Positions 21,606 through 31,281 of a stretch of 32,410 bases of DNA are shown here, piece after piece (positions within the stretch are counted from its first letter, which is position 1; every line of letters begins with the position of its first letter). Location of the stretch: assembly GCA_031272765.1 (NCBI GenBank), contig JAISTD010000096.1, forward strand, positions 1 through 32,410, written 5' to 3'. Origin of the DNA: Candidatus Methanovirga australis (GTDB taxonomy: Archaea; Methanobacteriota; Methanobacteria; Methanobacteriales; Methanobacteriaceae). The notes beneath the pieces are model-generated. The model saw nothing but the letters and a program-made list of their open reading frames with translations, was not told the origin of the DNA and ran no database searches. The translations under genes were made by a program, and so were the position numbers.

Positions 21606-22574
21606 ATGGATGGAATAATAATAGTTATTATAATATTTCTAATAGTGATTGTTGTTGCGGCAAAAACATTGAATATTTTGAGACCCTACGAAAAAGGAGT
21701 TGTTGAAAGATTAGGTAAATATCAGAGAACTGTTGAAAGTGGTTTGATATTTGTAATTCCTTTTATTGAAAATATCAGAACTGTTGACCTTCGTGAGCAA
21801 GTTGTGGATGTTCCACCACAAGAAGTTATTACAAAAGATAATACAGTTGTTATCGTTGATTGTGTAATCTTTTATGAAGTTATAGATCCTTTTAATGCTG
21901 TTTACAATGTTGTTAATTTTTATCAAGCTATTACCAAATTAGCCCAAACTAATCTAAGAAATATTATTGGAGACTTAGAACTTGACCAAACCTTAACCTC
22001 AAGAGAAATGATTAACACACATCTTCGTGATGTTCTTGATGAAGCCACAGATAAATGGGGAACTAAAGTTGTGAGAGTCGAAATTCAAAGAATTGAACCA
22101 CCTAAAGACATTGTTGATGCTATGAGTAAACAAATGAAAGCTGAAAGAATGAAAAGAGCATCAATTTTAGAAGCAGAAGGATATAAACAATCCGAAATTA
22201 AAAGAGCCGAAGGAGATAAACAAGCAGCTATTCTTGAAGCAGAAGGTCGCTCTGAAGCTATTAAAAAAGTAGCAGAAGCTAATAAATACCAAGAAATAGC
22301 TATTGCAGAAGGTGAAGCAAAGGCGAACATATCTGTCTATGAATCCATCCACCAAGGTAATCCTACAAATGAATTAATAGCTATTAAATATTTAGAAGCT
22401 CTTGAAAAAATAGCTGATGGTAACTCAACAAAAATATTCCTTCCAGCTGAACTCTCTGGGATTTTAGGTTCTGTTGGGGCAATAGCTGACTTATTTAATA
22501 AAGATGATTTAAATAAAAAAGTTGTAAAGCCTGAAAACGAGGAATTAAAGGACAATGAGCCGGTGATTAGATGA
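21606..22574 (+). CDS. SPFH/Band 7 (stomatin/slipin) protein
   Basis: LRPYEKGVVERLGKYQRTVESGLIFVIPFIENIRTVDLREQVVDVPPQEVITKDNTVVIVDCVIFYEV. The ORF track starts at 21591; Met at 21606 is likely. Confidence 0.93.
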   Translation: MDGIIIVIIIFLIVIVVAAKTLNILRPYEKGVVERLGKYQRTVESGLIFVIPFIENIRTVDLREQVVDVPPQEVITKDNTVVIVDCVIFYEVIDPFNAVYNVVNFYQAITKLAQTNLRNIIGDLELDQTLTSREMINTHLRDVLDEATDKWGTKVVRVEIQRIEPPKDIVDAMSKQMKAERMKRASILEAEGYKQSEIKRAEGDKQAAILEAEGRSEAIKKVAEANKYQEIAIAEGEAKANISVYESIHQGNPTNELIAIKYLEALEKIADGNSTKIFLPAELSGILGSVGAIADLFNKDDLNKKVVKPENEELKDNEPVIR

Positions 22575-23809
22575 AAAGTATGATAATAGTAATTGATGGC
22601 TTAGGAGACCGTCCAGTGAAGGAATTAGCCAATAAAACACCATTACAAAAAGCCAACACTCCAAACTTAGATAAAATGGCTGAAAATGGAATTAATGGAA
22701 TTATGGACTCCATAGCTCCTGGTATTCGTCCAGGCAGTGATACCGCCCATATAGCTATTTTAGGCTATGACCCTTACACTGTCTACACTGGCAGAGGACC
22801 ATTCGAAGCATCTGGCATTGGGTTAGATATTAAAGCTGGAGATGTTGCTTTTAGATGCAACTTTTCAACTGTTGATGATAACTACATTGTGACAGACAGA
22901 AGAGCTGGAAGAATAAAAGAAGACACCACTCCCCTTATTAATGAACTAAATAAAATGAAAATAGAAGGTTATGAAGACATTGAAATTATATTTAAAGAAT
23001 CAACAGGCCATAGAGCAGCCTTAATTTTAAGAGGAGAAAATTTATCAGATGAAATAACAGATGCTGACCCCAAAGTTGTGGGAAAGGCACCTAAAACCGT
23101 CCACTCCACAACAAATTCTCCTAATGCAGAAAAAACTGCTGATTTATTGAACAAAATCATTAAAGAATCGTATACCATTCTTAGAAATCATCCAATAAAT
23201 TTAAACAGGATTAAAAATAATGAAGCACCAGCTAATATTATAATTCCTCGTGGTGTTGGTCTTGTTCCTGAGATTGAAGAACTCAATAAAAAATATGAAA
23301 TAAAATCTGCTTGTATCGCTGAAACTGGACTTATAATAGGAATCGCAAGATTTGCTGGAATGGATATTATTGAGGTTGAAGGTTCAACAGGCAGTGTAGA
23401 TACAAACTTAGACAACTTTATAGACACTATCATAGATAATGTAAAAAATACAGACTATGACTTCTTTTTAATAAATATAAAAGGAGCAGATGAATCAGGA
23501 CACGATGGTAATGCCAGGGAAAAAGTGGAATTTATTGAAAAAATAGATGAAGTCGTGTTTAGTAAAATATCACAACTCCAATATATGGTTACTGTTGTAA
23601 CAGCTGACCATTCCACACCAATTACTGTTAAAGACCATAGTGCAGATCCTGTTCCTATTCTTATATATGGTGAAGGTGTGAGAGTGGATGATGTTAAAAG
23701 ATTTAATGAAATCGATGCAGTTAAAGGAGGACTTTTAAGAATTAAAGGTTCTGATTTAATGAATATACTTATGGATTTAATAGATAATACCCATAAATTT
23801 GGGGCTTAG
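22571..23809 (+). CDS. apgM: 2,3-bisphosphoglycerate-independent phosphoglycerate mutase, archaeal type
   Basis: MIIVIDGLGDRPVKELANKTPLQKANTPNLDKMAENGINGIMDSIAPGIRPGSDTAHIAILGYDP; ADHSTPITVKDHSADPVPILIYG. ATGA overlap with the SPFH gene. Confidence 0.95.
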   Translation: MKSMIIVIDGLGDRPVKELANKTPLQKANTPNLDKMAENGINGIMDSIAPGIRPGSDTAHIAILGYDPYTVYTGRGPFEASGIGLDIKAGDVAFRCNFSTVDDNYIVTDRRAGRIKEDTTPLINELNKMKIEGYEDIEIIFKESTGHRAALILRGENLSDEITDADPKVVGKAPKTVHSTTNSPNAEKTADLLNKIIKESYTILRNHPINLNRIKNNEAPANIIIPRGVGLVPEIEELNKKYEIKSACIAETGLIIGIARFAGMDIIEVEGSTGSVDTNLDNFIDTIIDNVKNTDYDFFLINIKGADESGHDGNAREKVEFIEKIDEVVFSKISQLQYMVTVVTADHSTPITVKDHSADPVPILIYGEGVRVDDVKRFNEIDAVKGGLLRIKGSDLMNILMDLIDNTHKFGA

Positions 23810-24382
23810 ATAAATTGAACTCTTCATTTACATCCATATCATTAATTTATAAAATAATTCATAACATATCCCCTTCAATTTTAAAGATAAATAGAAACTC
23901 TTCTAAATTTAAAATCTCGAATAGTTTAAACCTAAATTTTTAAAATATAACATTTATAGTCAATTTGATAAAGTTTTTAATAAATAATTTATAAAAAAAG
24001 ATTTATATTTTTAATTTAACAATTTTAAATAGTCTATCAAATTAATAAAGGATTATAATAATATAATTTTTAATAATAGTTAATTTTAACATGATATAAT
24101 TTAAAATCATTATTACTTATGATTTTATTTATTTTCAAAATTTAAGAACTTTTTCAAAAATACTATATAAATTTATTCTTTAATTTTTTTTAATTCTTCT
24201 TTAATTTCCTCATTAAAAAAACTTAATAAAAATACACTAATAATTCTAAAATGAATAAATATTTTGTATAAAATTTTAATTACAATGAATAAATAAAAAC
24301 AAAAAAAATAAACTAATATTCAAATCAAATCATTCATAAACACTTAAATAACTAAACAACGACAATTAACGGAAAAGATAAA

Positions 24383-25735
24383 ATGACTAAAAAACTTTTT
24401 GGAACCTCAGGCATTAGAGAAAAAGTTGGTGATGCAATAAATGGAGAACTTGCTTTAAATATTGGACGAGCTATAGCCACTTACTTAGGTGGAAAAGGAA
24501 ATGTTGTAATCGGATATGATACACGAACCAGTAATCAACTGCTTGAACATAGTATTACTGCTGGATTAATTGAAAGAGGATGTAATGTCATTAAACTGGG
24601 AATTGTTCCAACACCATTATCTGGATATGCCACAAATAAACTTAAAGCAGATTCAGGAATAATGATAACCGCATCACATAATCCCTCCCAATACAATGGA
24701 ATTAAAATTTGGAATAAAAATGGAATGGCATACACCCCAGCTCAAGAAAAAGAAATCGAAGATATCTATTTCTCAAAAAACTTTCAAGAATTAAAATGGG
24801 ATAAGATCGGGAAAATATATGAAAATAAGATTATCCAAGAGGATTATATAAATGAACTGTTAAGTATGGTTGATATAAAACCAGGACTGAAAGTTGTGAT
24901 TGATCCAGGATCAGGAGCAACATCCTACTTGTCCCCATTAATTTTTAAACAGGCAGGTTGTGAAGTAATAACATTAAACGCCCAAATAGATGGATTTTTT
25001 CCAGGTAGAAATCCAGAACCTAACGAAGCCAACTTACAAGACTTGAAAAAAGCTGTTGTTACCACAAACTCAGATATTGGAATAGCTCACGATGGTGATG
25101 GAGATAGAATGATTACTGTGGATAATAAAGGAAGAGTATCTGACTTTGATAAACTTTTATCCATTATATCAAAAAAGTATGCTAAAAATAATAACACGAT
25201 TATAACGACTGTGGATGCTGGAATGTGTATAGATGATGTAGTAGAATCCGTTGGTGGGAAAGTTGTGCGAACAAAAGTAGGTGATGTTTCAGTTGTAGAA
25301 GCTATTATGAAAGAAAATGCAAGTTTTGGAGGAGAACCATCTGGAACCTGGATTCATCCAGAATTTTGTATGTGTCCAGATGGAATACTTTCAGGCTTAA
25401 AAATCGCAGAAATAGTCTCTTATGAAGGAAATTTATCTGATTTATTAGATGCATTACCAGATTATCCTAATATACACGAAAAAGTTCCAGCCAATAAAAA
25501 AGAAAAAATAGCTGTGATGGAAAAAGTTGAAAAAGATATTAAAACTGTTTTTGATGATGTAGTAAATGTTAATACCATTGATGGAATTAGATTAGAATTC
25601 AATGATAATGCTTGGGTTTTGATAAGACCTTCTGGAACAGAAGATTACATTAGAATAACATTAGAAGGAAAAACAATAGAAAGAGCAAACGAAATCAAAA
25701 CAAAATCAATTAACTTAATTAAAAGCTATTTATAG
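24383..25735 (+). CDS. glmM: Phosphoglucosamine mutase / phosphohexomutase
   Basis: KLFGTSGIREKVGD, active-site ITASHNPSQYNG, metal-binding DGDGDR, FGGEPSGTWIHPEFCMCPDGI, RPSGTEDYIRITLE. Confidence 0.9.
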   Translation: MTKKLFGTSGIREKVGDAINGELALNIGRAIATYLGGKGNVVIGYDTRTSNQLLEHSITAGLIERGCNVIKLGIVPTPLSGYATNKLKADSGIMITASHNPSQYNGIKIWNKNGMAYTPAQEKEIEDIYFSKNFQELKWDKIGKIYENKIIQEDYINELLSMVDIKPGLKVVIDPGSGATSYLSPLIFKQAGCEVITLNAQIDGFFPGRNPEPNEANLQDLKKAVVTTNSDIGIAHDGDGDRMITVDNKGRVSDFDKLLSIISKKYAKNNNTIITTVDAGMCIDDVVESVGGKVVRTKVGDVSVVEAIMKENASFGGEPSGTWIHPEFCMCPDGILSGLKIAEIVSYEGNLSDLLDALPDYPNIHEKVPANKKEKIAVMEKVEKDIKTVFDDVVNVNTIDGIRLEFNDNAWVLIRPSGTEDYIRITLEGKTIERANEIKTKSINLIKSYL

Positions 25736-25820
25736 TCCAATACAAAGTTTTTTTACATTTAAAAACTTTAGTTTTTGAATTTAGATAATCATTGATTCCG
25801 AACAAAATGAAGAACTTAGG

Positions 25821-25917
25821 GAACGAAACTCACATTGTTGTGAACAAAATCTGAAATAATAGAATCCTCACTGGTCGATGTCTATAAGAACGAAACTCAC
25901 ATTGTTGTGAACAAAAT
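25821..25917. repeat. Two perfect 30-bp direct repeats separated by a 37-bp spacer (CRISPR-like geometry, no cas genes in the window)
   Basis: gaacgaaactcacattgttgtgaacaaaat at 25821-25850 and 25888-25917; internal hairpin TCACA-TTGT-TGTGA. Spacer ctgaaataatagaatcctcactggtcgatgtctataa. Confidence 0.85.
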
Positions 25918-26094
25918 GAAGAACATAGAAAAACGAAGTTTCTGTTATTATATTTAGTTAAAATAATTATTAATTTAATTATATCTTTAAATTAAATTTT
26001 ATAAAAGAAATTTTATTCATTGAACGGAAGTTGTGTAACGAGTTCTCTAATTTAATGTGAAATAAGTAAAATTTGAAAATATTGATTGTGACAA

Positions 26095-26240
26095 GCCCAA
26101 TGTCATCAACTTAACGATTTTTATTTAAATTGAGTTTTATATTTTTCATGATTTTAAATAAATTGCAAATTTTTTTATATAAATTTGTCTAATTTTTTAC
26201 GAAAATATTTAACCAGATTTCTTAAGTTGATGACATTGGG
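26095..26240. mobile_element. Putative ~146 bp MITE-like element
   Basis: Perfect 19-bp terminal inverted repeats cccaatgtcatcaacttaa (26096-26114) / ttaagttgatgacattggg (26222-26240); AT-rich non-coding interior; flanked by gacaa at 26090-26094 and 26241-26245. Confidence 0.6.
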
Positions 26241-26514
26241 GACAACTGTTAATATTCTTTGAACATTTATGTCTTTAACTAATATTAATGGATTAATAAT
26301 GGTGTCTTCATGGAGTTGCTCTTCGGACAAACTGTTTATAATGAACTTAGGAATATATTATTGGTAAATTGAAGATAAAAGGTAAAAGAGAATTATCTAT
26401 CAATCACTGAAAATCCTTTGGATTAAATTTTTGTTCATCGAGTCAGAATTGTTAGATAGGCTCATGTTTAAAAAAAAAGAAAAGAAAAAGTTGAAAATAA
26501 AAAATAGATATTGA

Positions 26515-27480
26515 TTATATCCTCCTGAAAGGCTCAGTTGCAACAGGCCAATAAACCAAATAATCAGAACCTAAATCACCAGCAAAAGTCCTATAATTCA
26601 CACCACCATAGAAAAAATTATTAGAAGCATTCACAAAACCATCGCCATTACTATTCACATGATTCACAATATCATCACCAAATGTAGTAGGTCTATCACC
26701 AGGTGAATAAGATCCATAAGGTATAAAACCGTCAGCATGATTTAATTCAAAATTACACTCATGCACATCCACATGCCCATAAAAATTACAAATCGCACCA
26801 CCATGAGCAAAAGTTTCATGATCACCCCATGAAGCTCCGAGCATCGTTATTACATTACAACCATGATTATTTTTAAAATCACATTTAGTAATGTTTAAAT
26901 AACAGTTGCTAGAACTAATGGCACCAGTGATCCCTTTGTTATTCTCAAAAGCACAATTACTAATTGTAAAATTACCACCTCCCCTATCTTCTATAGCTCC
27001 TGCTATAGTATTAGATTCAGCAACACTGCCAGCACCATTCTTAAAAGTTATATTTTCAATAAAAAGATTACCCTTATCATTTATTACAAATATTGGATAC
27101 TGATTTGTTTCAGCATCTGAAGGCGAATAGACACCATTATCCCAATTATAACGGATATTCTTGACAAACTCAGAGCCATTCCTTTCTATCACAACATTAC
27201 CAATGCCTCTAATAGTAAGTGTCTTGCCTTTAGGAATATTAATTGAAATATTATTCTCTACATACACACCCTCTTTAAGTATAAGCAAAACATTATCCTT
27301 ATCACTACCAAGTAATTCATTCAATTTAGACTGAATACTACTACTATTATCCATCACAACACTCGCATTTGAATCCATCACACCCACATCAGATACATCC
27401 GAATCTATAGAATAGACAGACACACAACCAAACAACACAACACAACACAAAATTTTTAGTAAAACTACATTAATTTTCAT
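26515..27480 (-). CDS. Secreted adhesin-like protein (short, beta-helix-like)
   Basis: 321 aa; N-terminal signal-like helix; ISINIPKGKTLTIRGIG, NLFIENITFKNGAG, NFTISNCAFENNKGITGAI, HGGAICNFYGHVDVHECNFELNHADG. Confidence 0.75.
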   Translation of the reverse strand: MKINVVLLKILCCVVLFGCVSVYSIDSDVSDVGVMDSNASVVMDNSSSIQSKLNELLGSDKDNVLLILKEGVYVENNISINIPKGKTLTIRGIGNVVIERNGSEFVKNIRYNWDNGVYSPSDAETNQYPIFVINDKGNLFIENITFKNGAGSVAESNTIAGAIEDRGGGNFTISNCAFENNKGITGAISSSNCYLNITKCDFKNNHGCNVITMLGASWGDHETFAHGGAICNFYGHVDVHECNFELNHADGFIPYGSYSPGDRPTTFGDDIVNHVNSNGDGFVNASNNFFYGGVNYRTFAGDLGSDYLVYWPVATEPFRRI

Positions 27481-27489
27481 TAATCACTA

Positions 27490-27570
27490 CCCCCCCAGAG
27501 TATAGTTTATCATTAAACTTATCAAAAAAAATGGCATATATTCGATGAAATATTTATAAATATATGAAAC
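27490..27570 (-). promoter_or_regulatory. Promoter region of the short adhesin; TATA-like TTTATAAATA
   Basis: tatttataaatatatgaaac (27551-27570) about 75-90 bp upstream of the start. The block is shared with the region upstream of the other adhesin (31141-31160). Confidence 0.45.
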
Positions 27571-27635
27571 ATGCCATAAACCTAATGTGTAAACTATTAT
27601 ATATAAAGACATCGATTATTCACACACATGCGGTT

Positions 27636-30600
27636 TTAATTTGAATTAGAAATTTTCACAGAATTAAAAGAACACCTTGAATGAAGACCACTATAATCAC
27701 CTCTTTTAAAGAGATTATCCAAAGAAAATATACTGTTCAAATCTGTCTCATTTATGGAATTAAACGGAAGTTGATTGCTCAGAACCTCGTTATATTTATC
27801 AACTTGAATGAACCGACACTGAATAAAATCAGTCTTCTGACTATTCAATATTTTATAGTTTTCAATTTTCCCTGTTCCATTTATGAAGTTAACCTCATAA
27901 TTAGTGGAATTTCTATTTTCGATTAATTCAATCATATATTTTCCCGATAAAGTCCGATTACTCAATAACGAAACATTCAAAGTTATATTAACCATATCAC
28001 CAACCTTAGGATCAACAGCAGGAGTCATATTAATCCACAAAACAGGAGTATCCCGCTTCCAACCCACAGCATGACTATCAGAAGCATAAGAATACCAATA
28101 TTCCTTAAAATATGTTGGTTCCTTATATTGCTGTTGAAAAAACTCAGCATAAACCGCTCTTTCAGGCATATTATACATAGGATCTATTCCAACAGTATGA
28201 TTAATCTTAGCCTTACCATCTTTAAAAGGCACATTATCAATATTTTTATTATTTATACTTATATCATAATCACCATCCGAAATAGGAGTTTTTTCTCTCG
28301 TAGGACCTGTTACACTCAAATCGATTGTAACATTATCCCCCACATATGCATCATCATCATTTGTCGAAACACGATTTATAATCACATCATCCTTAATAAT
28401 TTCAAATTCCTTATCAACTATCGTAAGAATAAGTGAAATTGATCCAGTAACAGCTGTAGCCAAACCAAATTTATAAGCGTTTCCAGGACCTGCAGGAGGT
28501 GCAGGAGGAGCTGGTGCAGGTACTCCACCAGGAGCAAGTAATGGTACAGGAAGTACAGCAGCAGGAGCAGCAAGATATGCAGAAATTGCACTAGCGATAC
28601 CTAATACAATTGCAATCCCAGTAAGTACATACTCTGAAATAGTATAAATCTTTTTAGTTCCATTAATATGATATCCTGGATATTCTGTTGATATGTTTAA
28701 ATTTTCATTATATGCAAGTATATCATCTAAATTAGTAGTGAATAGTAATCCATTTCCTTCAGTGAAATTCCTCATATCAGTAGATAATGAAACAGAAACA
28801 TTCTTATTGGGGAAATATGCAGTGAAAGAATGATTATTTCTAACATAATTGGCAATATCCGTACTATTTGGCTGATAATAACATATCATAGACAAATTAC
28901 TTAAATTAGATAAAGCATTCATTTTCTCAAAACACCCATAAATCCCAACTATATTACTACCATTCGCAAAATAATACGGTGAAAATCTAACATCATCACT
29001 CACATCAAGATCATGCCCATTAAAATAAAACACATTAATAAATGGAGTGAACAAATTTGCTGTGAAATTAGTGGAAGATAAATTAACATGTTGAACTGTA
29101 CTAAAAACAGCACTACTAGTCTGATTAGCCCAATTACCAATAAAACTTGAATTCTTTATATCCAAAACAGGTGAAACAGACTCTGCAAAATTTTGTGAAA
29201 TTCCAAGTGAATCCCTACTTAAAATCCTTGAAAAACTATTCCTTGAAGAATTACCTCCAAAAGATAATAATGAAGACTTCTTAGACTCACTACTATTTAC
29301 AGGTGACTCTAATGCCAATAAAGCCCCACCTTTATTTAAAGCCATATTATTAGAAAAATTACAATTATTAATATGGGTAGCAGAATCAACAGTTAAAAGA
29401 CCTCCACCATCACTATCATTACCTCTATTAAAACTAAGACCATCCAAACAAACATTAAGACCAGTATTAATAAACATTATCCGAGTCTTATACATAGCAT
29501 CTAAAAATACTTTATCTGACTTATCATCCCACTTCTTAATAGTCACACTCTTATTAACAAAAATAGTATCAGTAACATTAAAATCAGACATTAAAACAAC
29601 AGTCCCATTATCAGACACAGAATTTAAAGCATGATTAATGTTCTGCATAGGACAATTTGGAGAATTACCTAAATTACTATCATTCCCATCCTTACTAACA
29701 TAAACATCCTTTATTGAATATTTAACTGATGTTGAAACAATTTGATTATCAACTTTGCAGGATATATTAAATAAGTCTGGAGTTGATGAATTGAAAATTG
29801 ATTGTGCAGACCCATTAAATAACTCAGATTTTTCATTTGGGAATTCTACTGTTAATCCATCAGGAATGTGAACATCTTTAGGATCATGATAGTTACCCAT
29901 ATTATCATATGTTAAGGAAGCAAGTAGTTTGGATGGTTGGTTAGGAGAAATTAGGTTAGGATTTGCAGTGAATTTTAAAACCATCCAAGATGATATTTCT
30001 TTACTAACCTTACCTGAAATATAAGGATCATTATTATCCCCCCACCAATTAAAAGACAAATCAGTGCAGGTTCTCGCATCTTTAGATTCAGGAGCATTAT
30101 TACTAAAGATACGATTATATTTAACATCACAATTAATGAATTCTACACCTATTCCACCCGCACACCCATCTGCAGTATTATTTACAATGTTACAACCAGT
30201 AACAGTAGTATTATATCCAACTTCAATTCCACCAGACGAACCACTAATACCATCACCAGTAATCGCATTATTATTGGTAATATTAGAATTTAATATTGCA
30301 GTTTGATATGCAAAAATTCCACCACCACAACGTGCAGTGTTATTATGAATACTTGAATTTACAATAGTTGTATTTCCGTATGTATATATTCCACCACCTT
30401 GAATCATCCCCCCCATTGCAGTGTTGTTGTAAATATCACATCCAATAATATTAACCCTATTATTACCATCATCATTAACCCAAATACCTCCACCGTTATT
30501 AGCTTTATTTCCAGTGATAGTACAATTTATAACATTAACACTACTACAAGATATACAAATACCACCACCATAATTATTTTCAAAATCTTTAATTAATAAA

Positions 30601-31058
30601 CCTTCAATTGTAATATTCTCAACATTGGATATTCTAAAGCCACTCTCTCTAATTGAATTATTATCATTTCTTTCAATTATGGGGAGATTATTATTTGCGG
30701 CTCTAATTGTAATATTGCTTTTGTTTACATCAATGCCTCCAGCATATTTTCCACCATCTAACTCAATAACATCACCACTATTAGCATTATCAATAGCAGA
30801 TTGAATAGAATCTCCAGAATGAAGACTTATACTCCTCTTTGACTTATTATTAAAGGGTAAATAATCATATATGCTGTTTATTCCATTACTTAAATTATTG
30901 ATTAATTTGTCGGTGAGATTAGAGTCATTAAGGTTTGTTTCTCCCACAGCACTAATAGGAACAATACTAAAAAGCATTAAGCCTATCACAAATAATCCTT
31001 TTAAAATTTTCTTATTTTTTTTACTATTTGTCATACAAATTTCTCCTATAATATACAT
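27636..31058 (-). CDS. Large adhesin-like surface protein with beta-helix repeats, internal membrane/Pro-Ala region and C-terminal Ig-like region
   Basis: 1140 aa; signal-like N-terminus; HSGDSIQSAIDNANSGDVIELDGGKYAGGI and repeated GGGI..Y.N..I.NS.I.NN rungs; SFNWWGDNNDP; TM-PGGVPAPAPPAPPAGPG-TM segment. Confidence 0.88.
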   Translation of the reverse strand: MYIIGEICMTNSKKNKKILKGLFVIGLMLFSIVPISAVGETNLNDSNLTDKLINNLSNGINSIYDYLPFNNKSKRSISLHSGDSIQSAIDNANSGDVIELDGGKYAGGIDVNKSNITIRAANNNLPIIERNDNNSIRESGFRISNVENITIEGLLIKDFENNYGGGICISCSSVNVINCTITGNKANNGGGIWVNDDGNNRVNIIGCDIYNNTAMGGMIQGGGIYTYGNTTIVNSSIHNNTARCGGGIFAYQTAILNSNITNNNAITGDGISGSSGGIEVGYNTTVTGCNIVNNTADGCAGGIGVEFINCDVKYNRIFSNNAPESKDARTCTDLSFNWWGDNNDPYISGKVSKEISSWMVLKFTANPNLISPNQPSKLLASLTYDNMGNYHDPKDVHIPDGLTVEFPNEKSELFNGSAQSIFNSSTPDLFNISCKVDNQIVSTSVKYSIKDVYVSKDGNDSNLGNSPNCPMQNINHALNSVSDNGTVVLMSDFNVTDTIFVNKSVTIKKWDDKSDKVFLDAMYKTRIMFINTGLNVCLDGLSFNRGNDSDGGGLLTVDSATHINNCNFSNNMALNKGGALLALESPVNSSESKKSSLLSFGGNSSRNSFSRILSRDSLGISQNFAESVSPVLDIKNSSFIGNWANQTSSAVFSTVQHVNLSSTNFTANLFTPFINVFYFNGHDLDVSDDVRFSPYYFANGSNIVGIYGCFEKMNALSNLSNLSMICYYQPNSTDIANYVRNNHSFTAYFPNKNVSVSLSTDMRNFTEGNGLLFTTNLDDILAYNENLNISTEYPGYHINGTKKIYTISEYVLTGIAIVLGIASAISAYLAAPAAVLPVPLLAPGGVPAPAPPAPPAGPGNAYKFGLATAVTGSISLILTIVDKEFEIIKDDVIINRVSTNDDDAYVGDNVTIDLSVTGPTREKTPISDGDYDISINNKNIDNVPFKDGKAKINHTVGIDPMYNMPERAVYAEFFQQQYKEPTYFKEYWYSYASDSHAVGWKRDTPVLWINMTPAVDPKVGDMVNITLNVSLLSNRTLSGKYMIELIENRNSTNYEVNFINGTGKIENYKILNSQKTDFIQCRFIQVDKYNEVLSNQLPFNSINETDLNSIFSLDNLFKRGDYSGLHSRCSFNSVKISNSN
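29064..29704. repeat. Second copy of the ~640 bp module shared with 1..635
   Basis: Long near-identical stretches, e.g. ctgattagcccaattaccaataaaacttgaattctttatatccaaaacaggtgaaaca and attaataaacattatccgagtcttatacatagcatctaaaaa. Confidence 0.95.
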
Positions 31059-31079
31059 TATTATTTATAATAATATTTT

Positions 31080-31175
31080 ATAATTGATAACCACAGAGAG
31101 TTTCTATTAACCTCATCAAAAATAGCATATTTTGATAAAGATTTTATAAATATATGAAACTCCCATGACTAACCT
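31080..31175 (-). promoter_or_regulatory. Promoter region of the large adhesin, homologous to that of the short adhesin
   Basis: attttataaatatatgaaac (31141-31160) followed by aacctaatgtg, as at 27551-27587. Confidence 0.45.
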
Positions 31176-31281
31176 AATGTGCTGACAGTATATAAATGTG
31201 CCGATTATTCACACCCTCCCCTGTGGCTTTAATTTGGTATTAAGGACTTTTAACAGGTTTATATGGTATAAAGTGATAATT

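Noticed and set aside
22085-22555. Three minus-strand ORFs opposite the SPFH gene
   Set aside because: Antisense of Ala/Glu/Lys-rich coiled-coil coding; the SPFH family match is clear on the plus strand.
25821-25917. Calling a true CRISPR array
   Set aside because: Only two repeats, no cas genes in the window, and flanking sequences are also repeated; listed as a repeat instead.
28071-30596. Plus-strand ORFs inside the large adhesin (28071..28436, 30064..30306, 30399..30596)
   Set aside because: Antisense low-complexity translations of beta-helix coding sequence.
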